Positions 1 to 8,660 of a stretch of 64,000 nt of DNA are shown piece by piece. Under the pieces are notes generated by a model. The model was given only the letters and a program-made list of their open reading frames with translations, searched no databases and was not told where the DNA came from. The position numbers and the translations under genes are program-made. Position 1 is the stretch's first letter. Every line of letters begins with the position of its first letter. The stretch is from Lysobacter sp. KIS68-7 (GTDB lineage Bacteria > Pseudomonadota > Gammaproteobacteria > Xanthomonadales > Xanthomonadaceae), in assembly GCF_021284745.1 (NCBI RefSeq), contig NZ_CP089925.1, positions 372,001 to 436,000 of the forward strand. Reading direction: 5' to 3'.

Positions 1-605
1 CCGAGCTGCCCGCCTTCACCCTGGCGGTCATCAACCTCTCCGAGTTCATGGTCAAGTGGTGGTGGCTGATCTTCCTGGTGGTCGCCGGCACGATCGTCGG
101 CTTCATCGCGCTGAAGAAACGTTCGCCGCCCTTCGCGCACCTGCTGGACCGCGTGGTCCTGAAGCTGCCGGTCATCGGCAAGATCATGAACGAGGCGGCC
201 CTCGCCCGGTTCTCGCGCACCCTCGCGGTGACCTTCGCCGCCGGCGTGCCGCTGGTCGAAGCGCTCGACACCGTGGCCGGCGCGTGCGGCAACACCGTCT
301 ACGAGAACGCCGTGCGCCGCATGCGCGACGACGTCTCGGTGGGCTACCAGGTCAACGTGGCGATGAAGCAGACGGGCCTGTTCCCGCACATGGTCACGCA
401 GATGACGGCGATCGGTGAAGAAGCCGGTGCGCTCGACACGATGCTGTACAAGGTGGCCGAGTTCTACGAGGCGGAGGTCAACAACGCCGTCGACGCGCTG
501 GCCAGCCTGCTCGAGCCGATCATCGTGGTCATGCTCGGCGTGATCGTGGGCTCGATGGTGATCGCCATGTACCTGCCGATCTTCAAGCTCGCATCGGTGG
601 TCTGA
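1..605 (+). CDS. pilC: Type IV pilus inner-membrane platform protein PilC, C-terminal part
   Basis: The gene is cut by the left edge; the reading frame is open from base 3 and ends at TGA 603-605. About 200 C-terminal residues are visible. They contain one transmembrane segment just after the edge, a second T2SSF-type cytoplasmic domain (from FARTL-like 'ARFSRTLAVTFAAGVPLVEAL' through 'IGEEAGALDTMLYKVAEFYE'), and a terminal hydrophobic hairpin. PilC is the inner-membrane platform on which the PilB and PilT ATPases act during pilus assembly and retraction. The next gene, pilD, starts immediately after the stop, giving the usual pilC-pilD-coaE order. The family could be confused with GspF, but the complete GspF of this genome lies at 49903-51120. 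Confidence 0.95.
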   Translation, partial: ELPAFTLAVINLSEFMVKWWWLIFLVVAGTIVGFIALKKRSPPFAHLLDRVVLKLPVIGKIMNEAALARFSRTLAVTFAAGVPLVEALDTVAGACGNTVYENAVRRMRDDVSVGYQVNVAMKQTGLFPHMVTQMTAIGEEAGALDTMLYKVAEFYEAEVNNAVDALASLLEPIIVVMLGVIVGSMVIAMYLPIFKLASVV

Positions 606-1472
606 TTGGCGTTCCTCGACCAGAACCCCGGCCTCGGCTATCCCGCCGCGGCCGCCTTGGGACTCGCGCTAGGCAGCTTCCTCAACGTGGTCATCCTCCG
701 CCTGCCCCGCAGGCTGGAGTGGCAGTGGCGTCGCGACAGCCGCGAAGTCCTCGGTGAGCCGGAGATCTACGATCCGCCGCCGCCGGGGATCGTGGTCGAG
801 CCTTCGCATTGCCCGCACTGCAAGCACAAGCTGTCGTGGTACGAAAACATTCCGGTGTTCAGCTGGCTGGTACTGCGCGGCAAGTGCCGGCATTGCCATG
901 CCCCGATCTCGGCGCAGTACCCGCTGGTCGAGTTCGCCACGATGCTCCTCGTGCTGGCCTGCGTGTGGCAGTTCGGTTTCGGGTGGCGCGGCTTCGGCGC
1001 CGTGCTGTTCACCTGCTTCCTGGTGTCGCTCGCGGGCATCGACCTGCGCACGCGCCTGCTCCCGGACCAGCTCACCCTGCCCTTGTTGTGGCTGGGCCTG
1101 ATCGCGAGTGTCGAGAATCTCTTCGTGGGCCAGAAGGCGGCGCTGCTCGGCGTCATGGCCGGCTACTTCTCGCTCTGGTCGGTGTACTGGGTGTTCAAGC
1201 AGCTCACCGGCAAGGAAGGCATGGGGTACGGCGACTTCAAGTTGCTCGCGGCCATCGGCGCGTGGGTCGGGTTGAAGGGCATCCTGCCGACGATCCTCAT
1301 CTCCTCGGTCGTGGGCGCGGTGGTCGGTTCGATCTGGCTGTACACGAAGGGCCGCGACCGCTCCACGCAGATTCCGTTCGGCCCGTACCTGGCCATCGCC
1401 GGGTGGATCGCGTTCTTCTGGAGCGATGCGCTGATCGACGGCTATCTCCACCTCGCGGGATTGCAGCGCTAA
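606..1472 (+). CDS. pilD: Prepilin leader peptidase / N-methyltransferase PilD (XpsO type)
   Basis: The 288-residue polytopic membrane protein cleaves and N-methylates type IV prepilins. In xanthomonads the same enzyme also serves the type II secretion pseudopilins, so it should process XpsG-K encoded at 47014-49902. The cytoplasmic four-cysteine zinc region is complete (Cys 69, 72, 94 and 97). Both catalytic aspartate regions are present: 'DLRTRLLPDQ' and 'GMGYGDFK', the GxGD motif of aspartic prepilin peptidases. The start is TTG directly abutting the pilC stop, which suggests translational coupling. The rest of the protein is a series of hydrophobic helices as expected for A24 peptidases. 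Confidence 0.97.
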   Translation: MAFLDQNPGLGYPAAAALGLALGSFLNVVILRLPRRLEWQWRRDSREVLGEPEIYDPPPPGIVVEPSHCPHCKHKLSWYENIPVFSWLVLRGKCRHCHAPISAQYPLVEFATMLLVLACVWQFGFGWRGFGAVLFTCFLVSLAGIDLRTRLLPDQLTLPLLWLGLIASVENLFVGQKAALLGVMAGYFSLWSVYWVFKQLTGKEGMGYGDFKLLAAIGAWVGLKGILPTILISSVVGAVVGSIWLYTKGRDRSTQIPFGPYLAIAGWIAFFWSDALIDGYLHLAGLQR

Positions 1473-1476
1473 GCCC

Positions 1477-2082
1477 ATGTACTGCGTCGGCCTGACCGGC
1501 GGCATCGCATCCGGCAAGAGCGCGGTCGCCGATCGCTTCGCCGCGAAGGGCATCGTGGTCGTGGATGCGGATGTCGCCGCGCGCGATGTCGTCGCGCTCG
1601 GCCAGCCCGCGCTGGCGGAGATCGCGGCGATGTTCGGCGAGGACGTATTGCAGGCCGACGGCACGCTGGATCGCGCGGCCCTGCGCCGCCATGTGTTCGG
1701 CGACGATGCGGCCCGCCGCAGGCTCGAAGGCCTCCTGCATCCGCGCATTCGCGTGCGCATGCACGAACAGGCGATGCGCGCCGCGGGGCCCTACGTGATC
1801 GTCGCCATTCCATTGCTGGCCGAAGGCGGCGGGCGGCTCGCCTATCCCTGGCTCGATCGCATCCTCGTGGTCGACGCGCCGCGCGAAGCGCAACGCGCGC
1901 GCTTGATGCAGCGCGACGGGATCGATGCGGCGCTGGCCGAACGCATGCTCGCCGCGCAGGTCGATCGCGCGGCGCGGCTGGCGATCGCGGACGATGTGAT
2001 CGTCAACGACGGGCCGATGGCCTCGCTCGATGCGGAAGTGGATGCGCTGGACCGGCGCTATCGCGCGCTCGCGTCGGGCTGA
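1477..2082 (+). CDS. coaE: Dephospho-CoA kinase
   Basis: The 201-residue P-loop kinase catalyses the last step of coenzyme A synthesis, phosphorylation of the 3'-hydroxyl of dephospho-CoA. The Walker A motif GGIASGKS lies at residues 8-15, followed by 'DADVAARDVV' with the family's conserved aspartates and a lid region near 'LMQRDG'. It starts four bases after pilD and ends three bases before the converging MutT-family gene, so it is the last gene of the pil operon. The length is normal for the family. Confidence 0.97.
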   Translation: MYCVGLTGGIASGKSAVADRFAAKGIVVVDADVAARDVVALGQPALAEIAAMFGEDVLQADGTLDRAALRRHVFGDDAARRRLEGLLHPRIRVRMHEQAMRAAGPYVIVAIPLLAEGGGRLAYPWLDRILVVDAPREAQRARLMQRDGIDAALAERMLAAQVDRAARLAIADDVIVNDGPMASLDAEVDALDRRYRALASG

Positions 2083-2085
2083 CGC

Positions 2086-3057
2086 TCAGATCGTCGGCCA
2101 CAAGCCGCGGATCGCGGCGATGCCCTGCGCACCGTGCGCACGCGCCACGGCGAGATCGTCCACCTGCAGTCCGCCGATCGCGTAGATCGGCAGTGCAGTT
2201 TCTTCGCGCAGCGCGGCGAACCCCTCCCAGCCCATCGGGCTTGCATCGGGATGCGACGGCGTGGGTTGCACCGAACCGAGCACGATGAAGTCGCAGGCCA
2301 GGGCTTCGGCGCGACGGATGTCGTCGAGCGAATGGCACGAGGCGGCGATGCGCGGACCTTCGGTCCAGGGGCGCGCGCTGAGTTCCGCGAGTTGCGCCGC
2401 GCGCAGGTGCACGCCGACATCGAGCGACTGCGCGAGCGCGACGTCGCCGTTCACCAGCGCTTCTGCGCCATGGCGCCGGCACGCATCGATCGCGGCTTCG
2501 GTGAGTCGCTGCCAGCGCGCCGGCGGGCAATGCGGCGCACGCAGTTGCACGCGGCGCACGCCCGCGTCGAGCGCGGCTTCCAGGTGTTCCAGCCACGCGT
2601 TGTCCGACGCCTCGGGCGCGGGCGTGACGAGGTAGCGATCCGGTTGCAGCAAGGCCGCGACGACGGGGATGTCGGCGGACGGCATCGCGTAGGAGGCGAG
2701 CGTGTGCGGCGGCACCCAGGCGAGCGCCTGGCCTTCGTGGCCCTTCACCGTGCCCGTCCAGCGCGCGATGTGGCGGACGTCCAGGCGCAAGCGTTTGTGC
2801 GGATAGCGCTGGGGCACCGCGATCAGCGGCGCGCCGCAGTCGATGTCGATGCCGAGTTCTTCCTGGAGTTCGCGGGCCAGTGCGCCTTCCGGCGTTTCAC
2901 CCGCTTCGCGCTTGCCGCCGGGAAATTCCCAGAGACCGGCCAGGTCGCGCCCTTCGGTGCGGCGCGCCAGCAGGATGCGGCCCGCCTTGTCGCGGATCAC
3001 CCCCGCGACGACGTCGACGGGGGTGGCACCTTCCGGACTTCGGCCTTCGCCGCCCAT
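2086..3057 (-). CDS. mutT: Nudix hydrolase (MutT) fused to a ThiE/TenI-like domain
   Basis: This 323-residue protein has two domains. Residues 1-140 form a MutT-type Nudix hydrolase with a full Nudix box at residues 48-70 (G-x5-E-x7-RE-L-x-EE-x-G-I), expected to hydrolyse oxidised purine nucleotides such as 8-oxo-dGTP. Residues 145-323 form a thiamine-phosphate-synthase-like barrel ('RVQLRAPH', 'DFIVLGSVQPTPSHP', 'IYAIGGLQ'). The usual catalytic lysine of the ThiE 'REK' motif is not there, so TMP synthase activity is doubtful. The ATG at 3057 is 13 bases after the secA stop, and the secA-mutT pair is conserved in gammaproteobacteria including E. coli. The open frame extends upstream into secA, but the homologous part begins here. 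Confidence 0.9.
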   Translation of the reverse strand: MGGEGRSPEGATPVDVVAGVIRDKAGRILLARRTEGRDLAGLWEFPGGKREAGETPEGALARELQEELGIDIDCGAPLIAVPQRYPHKRLRLDVRHIARWTGTVKGHEGQALAWVPPHTLASYAMPSADIPVVAALLQPDRYLVTPAPEASDNAWLEHLEAALDAGVRRVQLRAPHCPPARWQRLTEAAIDACRRHGAEALVNGDVALAQSLDVGVHLRAAQLAELSARPWTEGPRIAASCHSLDDIRRAEALACDFIVLGSVQPTPSHPDASPMGWEGFAALREETALPIYAIGGLQVDDLAVARAHGAQGIAAIRGLWPTI

Positions 3058-3070
3058 TACCTGGTGGCGA

Positions 3071-5812
3071 TCAGGCCAGCTGGCCGTGGCAGTGCTTGTA
3101 CTTCTTGCCGCTGCCGCAAGGGCAGGGATCGTTGCGGCCCACGCGCGCGGTGCGGCCCGGGGGCAGCAGTTCGAGCGACTGGCCGTCCAGCGCGGAAGCC
3201 ACTTGCGCGGCTTCTTCGTCGGCACCCAGGCCGCCCATTTCCGCATGCTGGAACTGCATCTGGCGGGCGAGCGCTTCGGCGCGCTGGCGCTCGGCGGCTT
3301 CGGCCTGCGCGATCTCTTCCTCGCTGCGGATGCGCACGCGGGCGAGCAGCGAGACCACTTCGCGCTTCACCTTGTCCAGCATCTGGCCGAACAGTTCGAA
3401 GGCCTCGCGCTTGTATTCCTGCTTCGGCTGCTTCTGCGCGTAACCGCGCAGGTGGATGCCCTGGCGCAGGTAGTCCATGCGGCCGAGGTGTTCCTTCCAG
3501 TTCTGGTCGAGCACGTTGAGCATGATGTGCTTTTCCAGCATGCGCATGTTCTCGGGGCCGATCTGCGCTTCCTTGTCCGTGAACAGGTGCTTGACGCGCT
3601 CCTGCACGACTTCGGCGATCTGCTCGGCGTCGACTTCGGTGCGTTCCTTGACGTAGCCGACCATGTCGGTGCGCACGCCGAATTCGGTGTCGATTTCCGC
3701 GTCCAGGCCCGGCAGGTCCCACTGCTCGTCGATCGAGTTCAGCGGCACGAAGCGGCCGACGATCTCGGCGACCACGTCCTCGCGGATGCCGTCGATGCTG
3801 TCCTGCACGCCGTCGGCGTCGAGCACTTCGTCGCGCTGCTGGTAGATCACCTTGCGCTGGTCGTTGTTGACGTCGTCGAAGTCGAGCAGGTTCTTGCGGA
3901 TGTCGAAGTTGTGGGCCTCGACCTTGCGCTGCGCGTTGGCGATCTGCTTGGTCACCAGCGGGCTTTCGATGATGTCGTCTTCCTTCAGGCCCATGCGCGC
4001 CATGACGCGCTGCACCCAGTCGGCCGCGAAGATGCGCATCAGGTTGTCTTCGAGCGACAGGTAGAAGCGCGAGGAACCCGGGTCGCCCTGGCGGCCCGAG
4101 CGGCCGCGCAGCTGGTTGTCGATGCGGCGCGATTCGTGACGTTCGGTGCCCACGATGTGCAGGCCGCCGGCGGACTTCACTTCTTCATGGCGTTGCTGCC
4201 AGGCGGCGCGCACGGCGCCCTTGTCGGCGTCGCTCGCCTCTTCGCCCAGCGCCTGCAGTTCGGCTTCCAGCGAACCGCCGAGCACGATGTCGGTACCGCG
4301 GCCGGCCATGTTGGTGGCGATGGTCACCGCACCCGGGCGGCCGGCGTGCGCGACGATCTGCGCTTCGCGTTCGTGCTGCTTGGCGTTGAGCACTTCGTGC
4401 GCGATGCCCGCGGCCTGCAGCTGTTCGGAGAGCAGTTCGGAGACTTCGATCGACGTGGTGCCGACCAGCACCGGCTGGTTCTTCGCGTTGGATTCCTTGA
4501 TCTCGTTGACCACCGCGCGGTACTTGCCGGCGCGGTTGAGGAACACGAGGTCGGAATGGTCCTTGCGCACCATCGGGCGGTGCGTCGGGATGACCACGAC
4601 TTCCAGGCCGTAGATGTTCTGGAATTCGTAGGCTTCGGTGTCCGCCGTACCGGTCATGCCGGACAGCTTGTTGTACATGCGGAACAGGTTCTGGAACGTG
4701 ATCGAGGCGAGCGTCTGGTTCTCGCGCTGGACCTCGACGCGCTCCTTGGCTTCCACCGCCTGGTGCAGGCCGTCGGACCAGCGGCGGCCCGGCAGCGTGC
4801 GACCGGTGAATTCGTCGACGATCACCACTTCGCCGTCGCGCACGATGTAGTCGACGTCGCGCTGGTAGATCGCATGCGCGCGCAGGGCGGCATTGAGATG
4901 GTGCACGACGTGGATGTTGTGCGCCGCGTACAGCGCGTCGTCGTCTTCCTTCAGCACGCCGGCGTTGCGCAGCAGCGCTTCGACATGCTCCATGCCCGCT
5001 TCGGACAGGTGGACCTGCTTGCCCTTCTCGTCCACCCAGTAATCGCCCTCGCCTTCCTCTTCCTTCTGGCGGGAGAGCGCCGGCACGATGGCGTCGACCT
5101 GGTGGTACAGCTCCTGCGATTCGTCCGCGGGGCCGGAGATGATCAGCGGCGTGCGCGCTTCGTCGATGAGGATCGAGTCGACTTCGTCGACGATCGCGTA
5201 GTGCAGGCCGCGCTGGTAACGGTCTTCCTTCGCCAGCGCCATGTTGTCGCGCAGGTAGTCGAAGCCGAATTCGTTGTTGGTGCCGTAGGTGATGTCGGCG
5301 GCATAGGCGCCGTGCTTGTCCGAATGCGGCATGCCCGGATACACCACGCCCACCGACAGGCCGAGCCAGTTGTACAGGCGGCCCATCCACGCCGAGTCGC
5401 GGCGTGCGAGGTAGTCGTTGACGGTGATGACGTGCGTGCCCTTGCCTTCGAGAGCGTTGAGGTAGGTCGGCAGCGTGGCGACCAGCGTCTTGCCTTCGCC
5501 CGTGCGCATCTCGGCGATCTTGCCCAGGTGCAGCACCATGCCGCCGATCAGCTGCACGTCGTAGTGGCGCATGCCGAGCACGCGGCGCGAGGCTTCGCGG
5601 CAGACGGCGAAGGCTTCGGGCAGCAGCTTGTCGAGCGTTTCGCCCTTGGCGATGCGTTCCTTGAACTCGGGCGTCTTGGCCTGGAGTTCGGCGTCGCTGA
5701 GCGCCTGCATCTGCGGCTCGAGCGCATTGATCTTCTTGACAATGCCACCGAGCTGGCCGAGCAAACGTTCGTTGCGGCTGCCGAAGACGCGGGTGAGCAG
5801 GCTGTTGAGCAT
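3071..5812 (-). CDS. secA: Preprotein translocase ATPase SecA
   Basis: The 913-residue motor ATPase drives unfolded proteins through SecYEG. Visible signatures are Walker A MRTGEGKT (residues 102-109), the DEVD box in '[16 protein letters not shown]', '[10 protein letters not shown]' of the second nucleotide-binding fold, and a C-terminal zinc motif '[12 protein letters not shown]' that binds SecB and phospholipid. The length is normal. A secM-like leader peptide is not evident: the 149 bases upstream hold a terminator for the previous gene and a short palindrome. It is co-transcribed with the downstream mutT fusion gene. Confidence 0.98.
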   Translation of the reverse strand: MLNSLLTRVFGSRNERLLGQLGGIVKKINALEPQMQALSDAELQAKTPEFKERIAKGETLDKLLPEAFAVCREASRRVLGMRHYDVQLIGGMVLHLGKIAEMRTGEGKTLVATLPTYLNALEGKGTHVITVNDYLARRDSAWMGRLYNWLGLSVGVVYPGMPHSDKHGAYAADITYGTNNEFGFDYLRDNMALAKEDRYQRGLHYAIVDEVDSILIDEARTPLIISGPADESQELYHQVDAIVPALSRQKEEEGEGDYWVDEKGKQVHLSEAGMEHVEALLRNAGVLKEDDDALYAAHNIHVVHHLNAALRAHAIYQRDVDYIVRDGEVVIVDEFTGRTLPGRRWSDGLHQAVEAKERVEVQRENQTLASITFQNLFRMYNKLSGMTGTADTEAYEFQNIYGLEVVVIPTHRPMVRKDHSDLVFLNRAGKYRAVVNEIKESNAKNQPVLVGTTSIEVSELLSEQLQAAGIAHEVLNAKQHEREAQIVAHAGRPGAVTIATNMAGRGTDIVLGGSLEAELQALGEEASDADKGAVRAAWQQRHEEVKSAGGLHIVGTERHESRRIDNQLRGRSGRQGDPGSSRFYLSLEDNLMRIFAADWVQRVMARMGLKEDDIIESPLVTKQIANAQRKVEAHNFDIRKNLLDFDDVNNDQRKVIYQQRDEVLDADGVQDSIDGIREDVVAEIVGRFVPLNSIDEQWDLPGLDAEIDTEFGVRTDMVGYVKERTEVDAEQIAEVVQERVKHLFTDKEAQIGPENMRMLEKHIMLNVLDQNWKEHLGRMDYLRQGIHLRGYAQKQPKQEYKREAFELFGQMLDKVKREVVSLLARVRIRSEEEIAQAEAAERQRAEALARQMQFQHAEMGGLGADEEAAQVASALDGQSLELLPPGRTARVGRNDPCPCGSGKKYKHCHGQLA

Positions 5813-5845
5813 CGTGGTGTGGGACCGGAATTCGAGTGAGGGGAG

Positions 5846-5860
5846 TGGTTCTGCGAACCA
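5846..5860. repeat. 15-base palindrome in the secA leader
   Basis: TGGTTC-TGC-GAACCA, a perfect 6-bp inverted repeat with a 3-base centre, lies about 34 bases upstream of the secA start codon and just after the terminator hairpin at 5866-5886. It could be an operator or a small mRNA hairpin. No regulator can be named from the sequence. Confidence 0.4.
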
Positions 5861-5865
5861 TGAAA

Positions 5866-5886
5866 AAAGGGCGCGGGGCGCCCTTT
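5866..5886 (-). terminator. Rho-independent terminator of the M23 peptidase gene / possible secA attenuator
   Basis: On the minus strand AAAGGGCGC-CCC-GCGCCCTTT forms a 9-bp stem with a 3-base loop, followed immediately by a run of T (TTTTTTC counting the end of the stem). It lies 76 bases past the M23 peptidase stop and 53 bases before the secA start. Confidence 0.75.
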
Positions 5887-5961
5887 GTTCGGCAACGCGG
5901 CATTGTAGCTGGGGACCGGGATGCCGCCTATCAAGGTGGCACCACGGACGCCCGATTCACA

Positions 5962-6888
5962 TCACCCGCGCTGGACGGCGCTCCGCGAGCCGAGGAACTT
6001 CCGCGGATTCACCACGCGGCCGTTCTCCCACACTTCGAAATGCACGTGCGCGCCGGTGGAACGGCCGGTCGAGCCCGCCTTCGCGATGGTCTGGCCGGCG
6101 CGGATCAGGTCGCCGACGTGGCCGAGCAGGCGGGAGTTGTGGGCGTAGCGGGTCACGTAACCGTTGCCGTGGTCGATTTCGATCACGTTGCCGTAGCCCG
6201 AACGGACGCCGGAGAAGCTGACCACGCCATCGGCGACGGCCAGGACGGGATCGCCGACGTTCGCCTTGAAGTCGATGCCCTTGTGGAACTGGTGGCCGCC
6301 GACGATCGGGTCGGCACGGCCGCCGAAGCCGGAGGTGATGTAGCTGCCGGCGATCGGATCGCGCGAGGGCACGGCGTTGCGGTCGAGCTCGCGGTTGAAC
6401 AGCAGCGACTCCATGACGCCGAGCTGCTGGCCCGAAGCGGCGTATTCCTTTTCCAGCGAGGTCAGCTCGCGGGAGAGCTCGTCGCGCGGCATGTCGCGCA
6501 CCGGGCCGGCACCACCGGTCGGGACCGGCTGGTCGAAATCGAATTCGCCGTCCTCGAGCTGGCCGGCGCGCGTGAGGCGCTCGCCCAGGGCGTTGAGTCG
6601 GTTCGCCTGCGCCTGCAGCTCGCCCAGGCGGGCGGCGAGTGCGTTGATCTCGCGCTGCGAGTTGGCGTGGACCGCGGCGAGCTCGGCTTCCTGCTTCTCC
6701 ACCTTCGCGCTCAGCTGCGCGTTGCGCGCGGCGGCGAAACCGACGCTGGCGCCGAGGCCCAATACGAGCCCGGTCGAGAGCAGAATGCTCGCTGCGACTC
6801 CGGGACGGCGCTGCGCCGTATCCGCGAGTCGATCCACGAGGCGCGCCGAAGGGCGTCGCCGATTGTTCAGGATGATCTTGAAGCTCAT
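5962..6888 (-). CDS. Membrane-anchored M23 family peptidoglycan endopeptidase-like protein
   Basis: The 308-residue protein has a short cytoplasmic N-terminus, one transmembrane segment (about residues 32-52), a coiled-coil region (about 55-110) and a C-terminal M23 (LytM) domain. The domain carries the zinc-ligand motifs HxxxD ('HKGID') and HVH ('GAHVHFE'), so it looks catalytically intact. Such proteins cut peptide cross-links in the periplasm during cell growth or division. The ATG at 6888 is preferred to an in-frame codon at 6984, because the longer form would overlap the divergent dciA-like gene. Its place between secA and the dcw cluster fits a cell-wall role. The substrate cannot be read from the sequence. 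Confidence 0.88.
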   Translation of the reverse strand: MSFKIILNNRRRPSARLVDRLADTAQRRPGVAASILLSTGLVLGLGASVGFAAARNAQLSAKVEKQEAELAAVHANSQREINALAARLGELQAQANRLNALGERLTRAGQLEDGEFDFDQPVPTGGAGPVRDMPRDELSRELTSLEKEYAASGQQLGVMESLLFNRELDRNAVPSRDPIAGSYITSGFGGRADPIVGGHQFHKGIDFKANVGDPVLAVADGVVSFSGVRSGYGNVIEIDHGNGYVTRYAHNSRLLGHVGDLIRAGQTIAKAGSTGRSTGAHVHFEVWENGRVVNPRKFLGSRSAVQRG

Positions 6889-6961
6889 ATCGATGTCGGA
6901 TTCCAAGTCCAGCGGACCAAAGCCCGCACGCGTGTCTCGAACCGCGGGTCCCCAGGCAGCC

Positions 6962-7354
6962 ATGGAGGCCTTGCTTGGTGACACCGCCTTCGATCCCCTG
7001 CGTCGTGCCCTCTGGCTTGACGCGCTGGATCAGCGGTTGCGCCCATCCCTGCCTCCGTCGCTCGCCGGGCATGCCCGACTTGCGAATCTCGACGGCGGCA
7101 GGCTCGTCTACGTCGTGGATGCACCGGTGTGGCGGGCCAAACTGCGGCTCGTCGCACCCGACATCCTCGACGCGGCCCGATCCCTCGGGCTCGGTGTGGC
7201 GGAGCTGGTCGTCAAAACAACGACCCACCCGATCCACCCGGAAAAACGGGCGGAACCAAAGGCCAAACCGATGTCGGCGGCTGCGAAGGAAGCGTTGCAG
7301 GCCGCTCTGGCGTCCCTGAAAGATCCCGGTAAAACGGGACCCGAAGACTCCTGA
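6962..7354 (+). CDS. dciA: DUF721 / DciA-like replicative helicase loader
   Basis: This 130-residue protein has an N-terminal DUF721 domain: 'GRLVYVVDAPVWRAKLRLVAPDIL' matches the conserved beta-strand plus helix of DciA. A basic, proline- and alanine-rich tail of about 45 residues follows and is probably disordered. DciA is the ancestral loader of DnaB at the replication fork in bacteria lacking DnaC. The location between secA and lpxC is typical in gammaproteobacteria. The ATG at 6962 avoids an implausible N-terminal extension into the divergent M23 gene. No clear promoter is visible in the 73-base divergent gap. Confidence 0.8.
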   Translation: MEALLGDTAFDPLRRALWLDALDQRLRPSLPPSLAGHARLANLDGGRLVYVVDAPVWRAKLRLVAPDILDAARSLGLGVAELVVKTTTHPIHPEKRAEPKAKPMSAAAKEALQAALASLKDPGKTGPEDS

Positions 7355-7546
7355 CTCTGGCCGTTCCGGCCGTCCCGTTACGTTCTCCGCGGACGGCCTG
7401 TGATCGGCTGGTAGGGATGCTACCCCGGCCTTCCGTCACCAATCGCTAACGAATCATTCGATATTTGTTAAATCCGCGTTAAAGCGGCGCGTCCGATTCA
7501 CAAATCGATGACGCTCATCCGGGCACGGGACGTGCCGAGAAATGGA
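7355..7546. other. Convergent intergenic region between dciA and lpxC
   Basis: This non-coding gap is unusually AT-rich for the genome around 7440-7500. It holds a GGCCGTCC/GGACGGCC stem (7368-7375 with 7391-7398), CCGC-GTTAAA-GCGG (7474-7487), which on the minus strand is followed by an A/T-rich stretch and may weakly terminate lpxC, and GGCACG-GGA-CGTGCC (7522-7536). No small ORF or RNA family is recognised. Confidence 0.5.
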
Positions 7547-8455
7547 TCACGCGATCGCAGGGTTGCCGTAGACGACCGGGGCGGCCGCGGGGTCGTCGAA
7601 GGTGACTTCGTCCCAGGCCGTGACATCGTCCAACAGGGCGCGGACGAGTTTGTTGTTGAGCGCATGGCCCGACTTGTAACCCTCGAAGGCGCCGATGACC
7701 GGCCGGCCGGCGAGGTAGAGGTCGCCCACCGCGTCGAGGATCTTGTGGCGGACGAACTCATCCGCATAGCGCAGGCCGTCGTCGTTGAGGACGCGGAATT
7801 CATCGAGCACGATCGCGTTGTCCATCGAGCCGCCGAGGCCCAGGTTGCGCTCGCGCATGAATTCCAGGTCGCGCATGAAGCCGAAGGTGCGCGCGCGACT
7901 GACTTCCTTGACATAGGACGTCGTGGAGAAGTCGATCTCGGCGCGCGACTGCGCGGCCGGAATCGCGGGATGGTCGAAGACGACGGTGAAGCCGATGCGG
8001 AAGCCGTCGTGCGGGATGAAACGCGCGACCTTGTCGCCCTCGCGCACTTCCACGGGCTTGCGCACGCGGATGAAACGCTTCGGCGCGGTCTGCTCGGCGA
8101 TGCCGGCGGATTGCAGCAGGAACACGAAAGGACCGGCGGAGCCGTCCATGATCGGCACTTCCGGCGCCGACAGGTCGACGTACGCGTTGTCGATGCCGAG
8201 GCCGGCGAACGCGGACATCAGGTGTTCGATGGTCATGACCTTGCCGCCGTCGCGCGACAGGCCGGTGCACAACATGGTCTCGGTGACCAGGTGCGCGCTC
8301 GCGGGAATCTCCACCACCGGATCCAGGTCCACGCGCCGGAACACGATGCCGGTGTCGACGGCGGCAGGCCGCAGCGTGAGATACACCTTCTCTCCGCTGT
8401 GCAGGCCCACGCCAGTCGCGCGGATCACGTTCTTGAGGGTGCGTTGGGGCAGCAT
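7547..8455 (-). CDS. lpxC: UDP-3-O-acyl-N-acetylglucosamine deacetylase LpxC
   Basis: The 302-residue zinc enzyme catalyses the committed step of lipid A synthesis. The N-terminus '[23 protein letters not shown]' is the classic LpxC start. The zinc ligand region '[16 protein letters not shown]' and the C-terminal '[14 protein letters not shown]' with the other histidine are intact. The start at 8455 gives the family length; the frame is open 159 bases further upstream. It lies downstream of ftsZ, as in E. coli and Pseudomonas, but after a 205-base gap with its own possible promoter. Confidence 0.97.
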   Translation of the reverse strand: MLPQRTLKNVIRATGVGLHSGEKVYLTLRPAAVDTGIVFRRVDLDPVVEIPASAHLVTETMLCTGLSRDGGKVMTIEHLMSAFAGLGIDNAYVDLSAPEVPIMDGSAGPFVFLLQSAGIAEQTAPKRFIRVRKPVEVREGDKVARFIPHDGFRIGFTVVFDHPAIPAAQSRAEIDFSTTSYVKEVSRARTFGFMRDLEFMRERNLGLGGSMDNAIVLDEFRVLNDDGLRYADEFVRHKILDAVGDLYLAGRPVIGAFEGYKSGHALNNKLVRALLDDVTAWDEVTFDDPAAAPVVYGNPAIA

Positions 8456-8529
8456 CGGGCGGTGGATCCGGACCTCGAGACGCGGTGAACGGGACGGCGG
8501 GGGGACGCGCTGTGTCGCAGCGGCCGCAA

Positions 8530-8538
8530 AGGGTAGCA
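8530..8538 (-). promoter_or_regulatory. Possible extended -10 promoter for lpxC
   Basis: TGC-TACCCT on the minus strand resembles an extended -10 element and lies about 75 bases upstream of the lpxC start codon. No good -35 is present. This is a weak call by eye. Confidence 0.3.
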
Positions 8539-8615
8539 CGCGACCCGCTGAACGCTTGGCGAAACCGGTCCCGAAAACAGCCCGCCGACGCACGGTCGAC
8601 GGGCCGAAGGTCATC

Positions 8616-8639
8616 AGGCCGGGCGGCGCAGCCCGGCCT
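8616..8639 (-). other. GC-rich hairpin between ftsZ and lpxC
   Basis: AGGCCGGGC and GCCCGGCCT form a perfect 9-bp stem with a 6-base loop, beginning 21 bases after the ftsZ stop. It lacks a T run on the minus strand, so it may protect the 3' end or partly attenuate rather than terminate. Confidence 0.5.
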
Positions 8640-8660
8640 TAAGAGGACAACGCGGACCGA

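Noticed and set aside
2843-5839. 998-codon open frame on the plus strand opposite secA
   Set aside because: It is an antisense shadow: composition is dominated by His, Val, Asp, Arg and Ala with no recognisable domain, while the minus strand encodes a complete SecA.
5813-5961. SecM-like leader peptide upstream of secA
   Set aside because: No minus-strand ORF with a signal sequence and arrest motif fits in the 149-base gap; the preceding gene is the M23 peptidase.
8616-8639. Strong terminator between ftsZ and lpxC
   Set aside because: The hairpin is good but no T run follows on the minus strand, so only a processing or attenuation role is kept.
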